Assembly (NCBI RefSeq): GCF_000292915.1
Contig: NC_018513.1
Span: 2,976,001-3,040,000, forward strand
DNA: 64,000 nucleotides
Source of the DNA: Burkholderia cepacia GG4
GTDB taxonomy: Bacteria > Pseudomonadota > Gammaproteobacteria > Burkholderiales > Burkholderiaceae
Direction of reading: 5' to 3'
In this document: positions 34,401 through 43,174 of the stretch, in pieces
Layout of the letters: every line of letters begins with the position of its first letter
Position numbering within the stretch: position 1 is the first letter of the stretch
Position numbers and translations under genes: made by a program
Notes under the pieces: generated by a model
The model's input: the letters and a program-made list of their open reading frames with translations, nothing else
Told to the model about the DNA's origin: nothing
The model's database searches: none

Positions 34401-36182
34401 TTACCAGAAGAAGATCACCCTCGCCGCAACGGCCATTTGATACAGGATTTGAGTAATTCCTCGGGTGATCTCGATATTCTTCGATTTCACCTTCGGCAAC
34501 ACCATCAACTCGTCACCTGAAGCAATCTTCGTACCACTCTCCGCGAGCTCTGCCTTGCCGTTCTGATGAATCACGACGATCTTGCTGTTGTCCGCCTTCT
34601 GCGTATATCCGCCGACGTGCGAAATGTAGTCGTCTGCCGTCATGCCCGATTGCCACTCGACGGCATTCGGGAAGAGCACCTCTCCATGCACCATGACAAC
34701 GCTCGTACGCTCGGGAATATTGATGACATCCCCGTCCTCGAGAATCACGTCGCTCATCGTCTTTTCGTTGAGAACGACCTGCCCCTTGAACTCGGTTTTG
34801 CTGGCCAGCGCGGCGAATTTGGTAATGCCCTCGGCTTCCTTCGCGCGCAAGTTCGCTTCCTCGCTCGTCGCGGAAGGAGCCGACAGCGCGGCCTCCTGCA
34901 GCTTCTGGAGTTCGACGGCCAGCATTTCCTTCTGCCGATCGGCAACCGACTTGCGGAACAACTGGACCTCGTCGACGCGCGACAACGGATTTGCCCTGAT
35001 CTGACCGAGAACCTGCGCCATCGTCGCGCCGTAAGGCAACACCAGCGCGTGCTCGCCGGAATGAGCCCCCTCGACTCGAACCTGAATCGTGCCGGCGTAA
35101 CGATCCGCGGTAACGACCAGTTGATCGCCGTCGTTTAACTTCACATTCGTTGCGTCGGCAATCGGGTAGTACTCGCTCGTTCTTTTGCTACCCTGGCGGC
35201 GCACGATGCTGACGTGCGTCGCTCCAGGCTTGGGCCGCGCGATGGCGAGCGCCTGCTGCAGCGAAATGACCGGTGCGCCGAACTCGAAATCGTATGCGTT
35301 GTACACCTCGCCGCGCACCGAGAAGACGTGCTCGCGCGGCCCCACGACGATGACGTCGCCGTCCGCCAACTGGAGTTGGTCGATGACGCCGTTGAGCAGA
35401 AAGTCGTAGAGGTTGAAGTGCTTGCGCACGGCGCCACCGCGCTTGACCGTCACGTCGACGTAGCTGCCGCGCTCGACGTCGACACCACCGGCCTTGTCGA
35501 TATAGGACAGGATGCTCTCGGACGCGATGCCGCCGTACATACCCGGCTGCTTGACGTATCCCGTGACATACACCTTGACCGGCTGCGCAACGTCGAGGCT
35601 CGCATAGACGTTCACGTTCGCCTTGTAGACCCTGCGCACCTCGGCAAGCACGCGCCCGTTCAGCTCCGCATTGCGCACGCCAGCAACGGTAACCGGGCCG
35701 ACGTTAGGCACGAAGATGTTGCCCTGCGGATCGACGATCAACTGACCGTCGAAGGCGAATGCACCCCACATGCGCAGTGTGACCGTATCGCCGATGCTGA
35801 CCTGATACCCGGGATTGAAGCCCGAACCTCGACTGTTGTGGAAGGTGCCGCCGAACAACTGCGAACCGAACATGTTGTTCGGCGCCTGCGGCATGACCGA
35901 TACATCGCCCGACCCCGGCGCCATTCCGCCGGAACCGCCTTGCTGACGCCCAAGCTTCGCGTTTTGCATCGCGAGTGCGGCTACCGCCAGCGACGCATCG
36001 TCCGGGCTATAGCTGAATTGCTGAGTATTGCCGGATGCCGTCCGGGACGATGTCGAGCCGCTGTCGCTTGTGCCCGTCGAAATCCCGAATAGCGAGTCGG
36101 TCGTTGCCGCCGACGCACCCGCACTGGCGACGCTCAAGACGAGCAGCGCCGATGCGATCCGGCTTCTTGATAAATTGGTCAT
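34401..36182 (-). CDS. kpsD: KpsD/Wza-type capsule export outer-membrane protein (WcbC-like)
   Basis: A 593-residue protein with a Sec signal peptide (cleavage near Ala-Ser-Ala-Ala, about residue 26) and no lipobox Cys, as in KpsD rather than Wza. A Gln/Gly/Ser-rich region precedes the polysaccharide export (PES) domain at about 125-205 (YQVSIGDTVTLRMWGAF, DPQGNIFVPNVGPV). Several SLBB-type ligand domains follow (VKVYVTGYVKQPGMY; FSVRGEVYNAYDFEF; VMVHGEVLFPNAVEW). The C-terminus is hydrophobic and ends in FFW, possibly the pore-forming helix. It forms the outer-membrane channel partner of the KpsE-like protein encoded just upstream. Confidence 0.9.
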   Translation of the reverse strand: MTNLSRSRIASALLVLSVASAGASAATTDSLFGISTGTSDSGSTSSRTASGNTQQFSYSPDDASLAVAALAMQNAKLGRQQGGSGGMAPGSGDVSVMPQAPNNMFGSQLFGGTFHNSRGSGFNPGYQVSIGDTVTLRMWGAFAFDGQLIVDPQGNIFVPNVGPVTVAGVRNAELNGRVLAEVRRVYKANVNVYASLDVAQPVKVYVTGYVKQPGMYGGIASESILSYIDKAGGVDVERGSYVDVTVKRGGAVRKHFNLYDFLLNGVIDQLQLADGDVIVVGPREHVFSVRGEVYNAYDFEFGAPVISLQQALAIARPKPGATHVSIVRRQGSKRTSEYYPIADATNVKLNDGDQLVVTADRYAGTIQVRVEGAHSGEHALVLPYGATMAQVLGQIRANPLSRVDEVQLFRKSVADRQKEMLAVELQKLQEAALSAPSATSEEANLRAKEAEGITKFAALASKTEFKGQVVLNEKTMSDVILEDGDVINIPERTSVVMVHGEVLFPNAVEWQSGMTADDYISHVGGYTQKADNSKIVVIHQNGKAELAESGTKIASGDELMVLPKVKSKNIEITRGITQILYQMAVAARVIFFW

Positions 36183-36321
36183 GTCGATTTAATTGCACAC
36201 GTCGACGATCGGACGCTTCCTTTGCCCCGCAAACGACCGCGACATATACCCCGCCAGTTTTGATTCAATGGGGTGTCGTACGGCGCGATATTCGCAGCAC
36301 GGCACCTATGGACAGCCTGCG

Positions 36322-37428
36322 TCAGGTTCGGTGATCTTCGATAATCGCCTGTGTCAATCTGACAACGCCGTACAACAGCAACAGTCCCACCGCGAGTGAC
36401 GACAGGATATGGAGCCTGCGCGGGTATTCCGCCTCTTCCGGCAGGTTCGGCATTACGATCACCGAAAGGCTCTTGGCCTTGTGAGCCGATTCGACCCGCG
36501 CCTTCTCGAAGGTCGACAATGAAACCTTGTACAGGTCCGTCGCAAACTGCAATCGCGCCTTCAGTTCCGCATATTGCGCGGCGGTGCGGTTCATCTTTCC
36601 GTCGCCCGGCGCACTCAGCTTGGTCTTCTCGAGCGCAATTTGCGCGGTAAGCGACGACAACGCGTTGCGCTTGGCGACCACGGGCGGCGCACTTTCATTC
36701 ATGTAGGTGAGCAGGTTGCGCAACTCCGCCTCGAGCTCCGCCTGCTTGACCTGCATTTCGGCCACCATGCGTCCGCCGGCTTCGGCACTCGCAGTCGGAT
36801 CCAGCATTCCCGTCTTGTTTTCGAACGCGATGACCGAATCGCGCGCACCCTTCACTTCGTCATACGAGCGATCGATTTCGTCGCGCGCGAACTGCATGTC
36901 GTTCCGCGCCACGCGATGCGACATCTCGTTCAGAAACGACTCACTCTCGGCCAACAGAATTCGATTGAATTGCTGCGCGAACTCGGGCGACATCCCCTGA
37001 GTGCGAATCGTCAGGATGCCGGCCTTTTCATCGACATTCACGCTGAGGCGGCGCAGATAGAACTTGAGCATCTGCTCGCGCGTCGCTTGCGGTGACAGAC
37101 GGTTCAGCCAGTCCAGACCGACATTGCTGAACGCCTGCTTCAGCTTGAGTCGCGCATCGACTTTCGCGAGCATGTCGGGCGATTCGATGTACTCCTTGAG
37201 CACGATCGCGTCGTCCCGCGCGGTTGCGTCACCCGCGCCGCCGAGCAACGCCTGGATGTTCAACCCCGAGGTCACCGACCTCCCGGCGTCCTTCACCATC
37301 ACCATCGACTCGCTGACGTAACGGCTGCGCGAAATCAGCCCGAGGTACAGGCCGCACACCACTAACGGTATCGCAATGAGTATCACGGGCAGGCGATGTT
37401 CGCGCAGCCGCCCCATCCAATCAGACAT
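36322..37428 (-). CDS. kpsE: KpsE-like inner-membrane capsule export adaptor (WcbD-like)
   Basis: 368 residues with a Wzz/KpsE topology. One transmembrane helix lies at about 14-35 (PVILIAIPLVVCGLYLGL), then a large periplasmic domain with long helices (about 170-310), and a second helix near the C-terminus (HILSSLAVGLLLLYGVV). LPEEAEYPRR before the last helix is the usual Pro-rich motif. It links the ABC exporter to the outer-membrane channel. The start at 37428 overlaps the stop of the ATPase gene by 8 bases. Confidence 0.9.
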   Translation of the reverse strand: MSDWMGRLREHRLPVILIAIPLVVCGLYLGLISRSRYVSESMVMVKDAGRSVTSGLNIQALLGGAGDATARDDAIVLKEYIESPDMLAKVDARLKLKQAFSNVGLDWLNRLSPQATREQMLKFYLRRLSVNVDEKAGILTIRTQGMSPEFAQQFNRILLAESESFLNEMSHRVARNDMQFARDEIDRSYDEVKGARDSVIAFENKTGMLDPTASAEAGGRMVAEMQVKQAELEAELRNLLTYMNESAPPVVAKRNALSSLTAQIALEKTKLSAPGDGKMNRTAAQYAELKARLQFATDLYKVSLSTFEKARVESAHKAKSLSVIVMPNLPEEAEYPRRLHILSSLAVGLLLLYGVVRLTQAIIEDHRT

Positions 37429-38083
37429 TGTTTGCTTGCTTATAAACTTCGATCGCCTCATTGACGTCCGGGTAGTACGTTACTTTCCCGTCACCAATAA
37501 GCAATCCGACATCGCAGACCCGCCGAACCTCATCGAGACCGTGCGAAACGAAAATAAACTGACTGACCTCCCGCCGGGCCTCCATCAGCGCTTCACTCTT
37601 CTTGCGGAACACGGCATCCCCGACCGCAGTCACCTCATCAATCACGTAGTAATCGAAATCGAACGCCATCGACAACCCGAACCCGAGGCGCGCACGCATG
37701 CCGGTCGAGTAGCTGCGGATCGGCATGTCGAAGAATCGGCCAAGCTCGCAGAAGTCCGCAACGAACTTCACCTTCTCGTCCAGCTCGTGCCTGGCGGCAT
37801 ACAACCGGGCGACGAACTTCACGTTCTCGCGTCCCGTCATGCTGCTCTGGAAGCCGTTCGAAAGTCCGACCGGCCACGAAATGCGCTTGTTCGTAATCAC
37901 ACGGCCGCGATCGGGTCGATCGATACCGCCGATAATGCTCAGCAACGTACTCTTGCCCGCCCCGTTCCGGCCGATCAGCCCGATACTTTTCCCGGAAGGA
38001 ATTTCTACCGTGACGTCCTTGAACACGTAATGTCGGCCGGAAGGCGTCCTGTACGATTTCGTGAGATTTTCAATACGAATCAT
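37421..38083 (-). CDS. kpsT: Capsule ABC exporter ATP-binding protein (KpsT/Wzt2)
   Basis: A 220-residue ABC ATPase, the usual short KpsT size without the sugar-binding tail of O-antigen Wzt. It has Walker A GLIGRNGAGKST, a signature region YSTGMRARLGFGLSMAFDFD, Walker B YYVIDE and the switch His in FVSHGLDEV. It powers transfer of the lipid-linked capsule across the inner membrane with the KpsM-like permease. Its ATG overlaps the stop of that gene (ATGA), so the two subunits are probably made in matched amounts. Confidence 0.95.
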   Translation of the reverse strand: MIRIENLTKSYRTPSGRHYVFKDVTVEIPSGKSIGLIGRNGAGKSTLLSIIGGIDRPDRGRVITNKRISWPVGLSNGFQSSMTGRENVKFVARLYAARHELDEKVKFVADFCELGRFFDMPIRSYSTGMRARLGFGLSMAFDFDYYVIDEVTAVGDAVFRKKSEALMEARREVSQFIFVSHGLDEVRRVCDVGLLIGDGKVTYYPDVNEAIEVYKQANNV

Positions 38084-38883
38084 GATCGCAACAGTGACGG
38101 TTCGCGCGCCTTGTACAAGGCCAATCCAAAAAAGAAGATGAGGAACGTGCTGAATGTCAGATACGTCAGACTGACCCGCTCGATGTTGTATTCGGAAACG
38201 ACGGCGTGCCGCATCAACTCGAAGGCATGAACGAGCGGATTCCAGAGCAGCAATCCACGATACTGCGCCGGTATTGACGTCAACGGATACATGACCGAGC
38301 TGATGAAATAAAGCGGCCGCATCAGCAGCGGGATAACCTTTTCGCTTACCGGGAATTCATGGCCGATTACCATGAAAATAATACCGATTCCCAGCCCGAG
38401 AATCGTCACCAGAATCCAAATTGCCGCCAGTTCCGGTATGTCGCTCAATTCCACCGACTGCTCGCCCAACGCAAGAATCAGCAGCAACACGGCAAACACG
38501 ATGACGCTGATAACCAATTCAAGCGCGGCACGTGCGATCAACGTATCGATTGGATGAACGGGGCGATAGCTCAGCAGCCCGAGATTAGCCTCGAGCGCAT
38601 TCAGCGACCGAAGCGTGATATTGAGGAACATGAAATACGGCACGAGCCCGCATATCAGGAACACCGGGAAAGAAATGACCGGCATCGCATGTTTCGCGAT
38701 CAACCCGAGAATCGCGAAGAGCACCAGCATGTGAACAACAGGCTCGAGAAACGCCCACAGGTAGCCGAGCCGCTGCTTGCCAAAGCGTGTTTTCAGTTCG
38801 CGCAGGAACAGCGCATAGACAACTCTGCGCTGAATGGAAAACGCCCTGCCCAGCGCACTGCCCCCTGTCGGCAGGCCTTCCAT
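38080..38883 (-). CDS. kpsM: Capsule ABC-2 exporter permease (KpsM/Wzm2)
   Basis: A 267-residue ABC-2-type permease with six hydrophobic helices. It has RELKTRFGKQRLGYLWAFLEP near the N-terminus and the C-terminal motif YPLTSIPAQYRGLLLWNPLVHAFELMR seen in polysaccharide exporters. The start at 38883 (MEGLPTGG) was chosen as closest to family length. The open frame continues upstream to 39012 without likeness. A ribosome site at 38957-38962 with an ATG at 38953 belongs to another frame. It is the first gene of the capsule operon, preceded by a 756-base gap with no gene. Confidence 0.92.
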   Translation of the reverse strand: MEGLPTGGSALGRAFSIQRRVVYALFLRELKTRFGKQRLGYLWAFLEPVVHMLVLFAILGLIAKHAMPVISFPVFLICGLVPYFMFLNITLRSLNALEANLGLLSYRPVHPIDTLIARAALELVISVIVFAVLLLILALGEQSVELSDIPELAAIWILVTILGLGIGIIFMVIGHEFPVSEKVIPLLMRPLYFISSVMYPLTSIPAQYRGLLLWNPLVHAFELMRHAVVSEYNIERVSLTYLTFSTFLIFFFGLALYKAREPSLLRS

Positions 38884-39639
38884 AATTACCCCGGTAACAT
38901 TTTCTTGAATTGCATCGTGACGCGCACAGCTCAATGGCTCGCGGCGCCTCCATAATGCCTCCGCGCGTCTACAATCGCGGCGCCGCATTCTACCGCGGAT
39001 CGTTCGGTTCACCCGTAAATTTTTACGATTTTAAGCATCTTTACGACACGGGGTAGACAGGGCGATCCGCCATACTCGCTGCCCGGCCTGATCAAAATGC
39101 GCAAATTCGGATAGTCATCATGCATCTCGATCCGATTGACACGACGCTCGACTCACCGCTGCCCACGCATCTAAAACAACGCAAAGGCACGCAAAAGCAG
39201 CGACATTCCCCGACGAAAACGTTGCCGTACGCAAGAGACTGGAAATGTCGGTGCGCGCAATGGATACGATCGAACCTCCCCCCTACTCGAACCCGACTGA
39301 GGCGGCGCTTCGCGCTCGTAATATTTGGTAACCAACTCGATGCAAAGCCGACTAATGCCATGTCCGGCCCGCAGATGAAACATCGTTTTAAATCACCTCC
39401 CCAGACGATTTTTCGCCCTGTCAATAGCGGGCGGAATCACGCCAGTTACGCAACAGTGCGATGACGTCGGCATCATCTATTGGTGTGATGTATTGATACC
39501 GTCCGGCGCCAATCGCAGCCCGCCGGACAACCTTTCGCCGCACCACGCTGAACCTCCCGGGACTTGCGCACCTGAACGCTTGGCGAGTCCGGCTCGACGC
39601 ACATCCGCTCGAATGTCGCCGGGTACGCGATATTCACTG
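38884..39639. other. 756-base gene-free gap upstream of the capsule operon
   Basis: I see no convincing coding region here. Short open frames on both strands lack ribosome sites and family likeness. The stretch is richer in A and T than its flanks, especially near 39010-39050, where CGTAAATTTTTACG (39014-39027) forms a small inverted repeat. A promoter for kpsM is expected here; a TAGAAT hexamer lies on the minus strand near 38990, but without a good -35. No JUMPStart/ops element (GGCGGTAG) was found. The size suggests a long leader or a regulatory region. Confidence 0.5.
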
Positions 39640-41115
39640 CTAGTCGTGTCCATCTTTGCGATAGTCAGGGCCTTCGGTGCGCCGATCTCGGGAAAGCGGC
39701 GCAGGCTTGCGCGGGCTGATCGGCGTCGGGCTTGACAGGATGGAACCGTCGCTCCGCAGCAATTCGACATCCATCGTCTTCATGTTCGGTTGCGCCACGT
39801 TCCGCACTCGCAGCGTCGCGCTTGAACTGACGAGGGAACAGTGGTTCAGATAGGACGGCTTGTCGTAATTCGGGAAGTTCCATGACAGGACCGTTGCCGG
39901 CGTCAAGCGGCCCGTTGTATCAGTCAACGTCAGCGCCAGATCGCCAATTTCGCACGCCCCGTGTCCGCTGGTCTGACGAAACAGTTCGGTTGTCGACCCC
40001 GCCCCATACAGAAGCTCGAGCTTGATGCGACCGACTTTCAGGGCCGAGATGTTTCCGTCGTAAAACTGAAAAACACCTCCGCCATTGGAGGCAGCCGTCA
40101 GCATGTACGTTCCCGTCACGTCGCCGATCTCGATCTCGCACGTTGTCGCCTTTTCGCGCGCAACGGCCACCTGGTGGGCCTTTCGGGATGCACGATTCTG
40201 AATCGAGTAATGCCCGATCTTCAGATTCCCTCCCTTGTCGACCGCGGCATAACCCCACACGTCGCGTACAATCAACGATCCGATGGATACATCGCTTTCG
40301 CTCACCACCGTCTGCAGATTCAGGTCCAGATCATCTTCGAATATCGCAGTTCCGACCTTGATCTTGCCGCCTGCAGCAATATCGTAAATACCGTTGTTTC
40401 CGCATTTGTACGCGCGCAGGAAATTCACGGTGACTTCACCAGCCTGATTGATCCACAAAGCGGTCACATTATTTCCCGTGACGCTGCCGAATACGCATCC
40501 GGTTACGGCTCCGGTACTCAGGACACGAGGCACCGACGGATTGGTGGCACTTGCTGACAGAAGATTTTCCCCGTGCACGTCGATACGACAGTTATTCCCG
40601 GTAACGAAAAGCACGCTCTGCATTCCGCCACCGACCTTGACGTCGCTACCGTAGATATTGTCACCACGCACCCGACCGCGTACACCGCTCCCCGAGACCT
40701 TCACGCCGACCAGCGAGCGTGTGTTACCGTCCACATCGATATCGATGACGGATTGATCCGCGCCGACCACAAGCATGTTGCCGCCTTGCGGAAACGCACC
40801 AGACGCCTTTAATCGGATCTTCAGGTCGACCTGCCGGGAAAACGTGATCGGCTGCGATACGACATACGTCCGCCCCTGGCCATCTATTCGCAATGCAGCA
40901 GGCATCGCGGCAAGCCTGAGCAAGGCTTGCGTATCGTCGATCACGCCATCGCCCTTTGCACCAAAATCGACCGGATCGAGCGCGCGATTCGAATGGTCGA
41001 CAGTCGAGTCGACTGTCGCGGCATCGGCCGCACGAGCAAATGCCGCCAGCACAGCGGTGCCACCGACCAGCGTATTTGCCAATGCCGCAAGTATTTTTCT
41101 TCTCGTGTTGCTCAT
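39640..41115 (-). CDS. Exported right-handed beta-helix protein (pectate-lyase superfamily fold)
   Basis: A 491-residue protein. It starts with a basic-hydrophobic signal peptide (MSNTRRKILAAL... ARAADAA). DFGAKGDGVIDDTQALL near residues 50-66 is the classical N-terminal motif of pectate-lyase-type beta-helix proteins. Repeated short beta-strand rungs with Gly, Asn and Val follow to about residue 450. The last 35 residues are hydrophilic and look disordered. GGAG 5-6 bases before the ATG is a good ribosome site. Such proteins cleave or epimerise polysaccharides. Next to a capsule locus, a capsule-modifying or degrading role is plausible but unproven. Low-GC patches set it apart from the housekeeping genes. 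Confidence 0.75.
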   Translation of the reverse strand: MSNTRRKILAALANTLVGGTAVLAAFARAADAATVDSTVDHSNRALDPVDFGAKGDGVIDDTQALLRLAAMPAALRIDGQGRTYVVSQPITFSRQVDLKIRLKASGAFPQGGNMLVVGADQSVIDIDVDGNTRSLVGVKVSGSGVRGRVRGDNIYGSDVKVGGGMQSVLFVTGNNCRIDVHGENLLSASATNPSVPRVLSTGAVTGCVFGSVTGNNVTALWINQAGEVTVNFLRAYKCGNNGIYDIAAGGKIKVGTAIFEDDLDLNLQTVVSESDVSIGSLIVRDVWGYAAVDKGGNLKIGHYSIQNRASRKAHQVAVAREKATTCEIEIGDVTGTYMLTAASNGGGVFQFYDGNISALKVGRIKLELLYGAGSTTELFRQTSGHGACEIGDLALTLTDTTGRLTPATVLSWNFPNYDKPSYLNHCSLVSSSATLRVRNVAQPNMKTMDVELLRSDGSILSSPTPISPRKPAPLSRDRRTEGPDYRKDGHD

Positions 41116-41324
41116 TCAATCTCCGTTCTGGTTGAACGCCGCATCGCTCCAGATTGCAATCAGCTCTTCCGGATACCGCTCGCCATCGAGGTCCGCCGGT
41201 AAATCATGCCGGCACGCAACGCGCGCGCAGGCAGTATTGGAACAACCGCTCGATCGAGCATTTACAGAGTACAACACGAATAGAGATAAGCCATGCATCG
41301 CTCAAGCCCGATTACTTGGCGAAG

Positions 41325-41353
41325 TTGCCAGCGCAGACCGGCTCGGTTATAAA
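41325..41353 (+). promoter_or_regulatory. Likely sigma70 promoter of the mscS-type gene
   Basis: TTGCCA (41325-41330) and TATAAA (41348-41353) are 17 bases apart, each matching consensus at five of six bases. Transcription would begin near 41360, about 45 bases before the mscS-type ATG. Confidence 0.65.
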
Positions 41354-41404
41354 CGGTCCAGCGTTTCCAAGACCAGTCTCCCGCCCCCTCACCCCGGAGC
41401 CCCC

Positions 41405-42217
41405 ATGCTGAACCTAGAAACCGCCCAGCAATTCCTGATGACCCGCGGCCTCGACTTCGGCCTGAACCTCCTCGCCGCGATCGCCTTGTGGTTCGTCGGC
41501 CGCTGGGCGATCCGCATCGCTACCCGCCTGCTCGGCAAGATCGTGCGCCGCAGCGGCAAGGTCGACCCGACGCTCACCGACTACCTGACCTCGGTGGTCA
41601 GCGTGCTGCTGACGATCCTGCTGATCCTCGCGATCCTGCAGATCTTCGGCGTTCAGACCACGTCGTTCGCCGCGCTGCTCGCCGGCCTCGGCCTCGCGAT
41701 CGGCACCGCCTGGGGCGGCCTGCTCGCGCACTTCGCCGCCGGTGTGTTCATGCAGGTGCTGCGCCCGTTCAAGATCGGCGACGTGATCAGCGCAGGCGGC
41801 GTCACCGGCACGGTGAAGGAACTCGGCCTGTTCGGCACGACGATCATCACCGCCGACAACATCGTGACGATCGTCGGCAACAACAAGATCTTCTCCGACA
41901 ACATCGCGAACTACAGCGCGACGCCGCATCGCCGCGTCGACCTGACCGCGAAGATCGCGAACGGAGTCGACGCGGTCGACGCGATCAACCGCCTGAAGAC
42001 GCAGATCCAGCAGATCCCGAACGTGCTGAAGGCGCCGGCACCGGACGTCGGCGTGCTGCAGTTCACGCCGGAGGGCCCGCTGCTGTTCGTGCGCCCGTCG
42101 ACGCAGCCGGAGAACTACTGGCAGGTGTACTGCGATACCAACCGCGTGATCCTCGAGACGTTCCGCGACGCGCAATACCCGACGCCCGAAACGCCGATCT
42201 CGCACCGCAACGCCTGA
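41405..42217 (+). CDS. Small MscS-family mechanosensitive channel
   Basis: A 270-residue channel of E. coli MscS size. Three hydrophobic helices precede the pore helix with Gly/Ala packing (AALLAGLGLAIGTAWGGLLAHFAAG). The beta domain follows (PFKIGDVISAGGVTGTVKELGLFGT, VGNNKIFSDNIANYS). It opens under membrane tension to release solutes after osmotic downshock. The ATG at 41405 has GGAG 6 bases upstream, and a good promoter lies at 41325-41353. It converges on the DedA gene, with a shared terminator. Confidence 0.93.
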   Translation: MLNLETAQQFLMTRGLDFGLNLLAAIALWFVGRWAIRIATRLLGKIVRRSGKVDPTLTDYLTSVVSVLLTILLILAILQIFGVQTTSFAALLAGLGLAIGTAWGGLLAHFAAGVFMQVLRPFKIGDVISAGGVTGTVKELGLFGTTIITADNIVTIVGNNKIFSDNIANYSATPHRRVDLTAKIANGVDAVDAINRLKTQIQQIPNVLKAPAPDVGVLQFTPEGPLLFVRPSTQPENYWQVYCDTNRVILETFRDAQYPTPETPISHRNA

Positions 42218-42260
42218 CGGCAGCGTCGTACATCGGCAACCAGCCAAACCGCACGGACGA

Positions 42261-42291
42261 AAAAAAAGCGTGGCAGCCGCCACGCTCTTTT
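42261..42291. terminator. Bidirectional terminator between mscS-type and dedA-type genes
   Basis: AGCGTGGC (42267-42274) pairs with GCCACGCT (42279-42286) around a 4-base loop. The stem is flanked by a run of A on the left and CTTTT on the right, so it can end transcription from both converging genes. Confidence 0.85.
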
Positions 42292-42318
42292 ACTGCGCCG
42301 AAGCGAAAACGTACCGGC

Positions 42319-43002
42319 TCAACGCCCACCCGTCTTCTGCGTATCACCCGAATTCCGCCCGCGCACCAGCTTCCACAGCGCCCCGAGCACAACTGGCACG
42401 ATCGCCGCGCCGATCCCCGCCAGCACGATCACGTTCAGGTATTGCCGAATAAACGGAATGTTGCCGAAGAAGTACCCGAGCAGCACCAACAGCATGACCC
42501 AGACCACCGCGCCGATCACGTTGAACAGCTGGAAGCGCGCCACGCTCATCGACGACGCGCCCGCGACGAACGGCGCGAACGTGCGCACGACCGGGATGAA
42601 GCGCGCGAGCACGATCGTCTTGCCGCCGTGCTTGTCGTAGAACGAGTGGGTCTTCTGCAGCGCCGCGCGGTCGAGGAAGCGCTCGAGCACCGGGATATGG
42701 GTATTGAATACCTTCGGGCCGATCCAGCGGCCGATCAGGTAGTTCACGGTATTGCCGGAAATCGCCGCGACCAGCAGCAGCGCGATCAGCGCGCCGATGT
42801 GCATGTCGCCCGTCGCCGCGAACGCGCCGCCGATGAACAGCAGCGAATCGCCTGGCAGGAACGGCAACACGACGAGCCCCGTCTCGCAGAACACGATCAG
42901 GAACAACACCAGATACACCCATGCACCGTACTGCCGGATGAAGTCGCCGAGGAACGCATCGATATGCAGGACCAGGTTGACGAAATGAAGCAGCGTATCC
43001 AA
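42319..43002 (-). CDS. DedA-family membrane protein
   Basis: A 227-residue polytopic protein with the DedA signatures FCETGLVVLPFLPGDSLLF, GNTVNYLIGRWIG and FARF-type ARFIPVVRTFAPFVAG, including the two conserved Arg. DedA proteins act in membrane lipid (undecaprenyl phosphate or phospholipid) flipping and pH homeostasis. The preferred start is TTG at 43002 (MDTLLHFVNL), with GAGGA about 8 bases upstream. The frame continues to 43065, but the extra residues do not look like the family. It is divergent from mutL. Confidence 0.9.
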   Translation of the reverse strand: MDTLLHFVNLVLHIDAFLGDFIRQYGAWVYLVLFLIVFCETGLVVLPFLPGDSLLFIGGAFAATGDMHIGALIALLLVAAISGNTVNYLIGRWIGPKVFNTHIPVLERFLDRAALQKTHSFYDKHGGKTIVLARFIPVVRTFAPFVAGASSMSVARFQLFNVIGAVVWVMLLVLLGYFFGNIPFIRQYLNVIVLAGIGAAIVPVVLGALWKLVRGRNSGDTQKTGGR

Positions 43003-43162
43003 ATGCGATTCCTCGAAGGCGAAGGGGCCGGAACGGCCGGAATAAGCGGAATGCCCGCCGGACAAGGCCGCGCGCGCAACGGAGCCATGATACCGAAACT
43101 ACCTTAAGGCTCCGTGAAAAAACGTAACCGGACGCGGCCCCGGCACGCACCCGCCGCCTCGC

Positions 43163-43168
43163 TATAAT
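43163..43168 (+). promoter_or_regulatory. TATAAT hexamer 6 bases before the mutL start (possible leaderless transcript)
   Basis: A perfect TATAAT ends 6 bases before the mutL ATG. If it works as a -10 element, transcription would begin at or next to the A of the start codon. There is no ribosome site between them. No good -35 hexamer is visible at the normal distance, so activity is uncertain. Confidence 0.4.
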
Positions 43169-43174
43169 TCGGCC

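Noticed and set aside
38881..38962. Strong GGAGG site with ATG at 38953 upstream of kpsM
   Set aside because: That ATG opens a frame different from kpsM and the product has no likeness to any family; kpsM begins at 38883.
39092..39464. Open frames of about 110 codons on both strands in the gap before the capsule operon
   Set aside because: No ribosome site, odd Cys/Arg-rich composition and no recognisable domain.
41248..41259. 12-base palindrome GCTCGATCGAGC upstream of the beta-helix gene
   Set aside because: Short, made of GATC/CG-rich words that are common in this genome; no promoter context.
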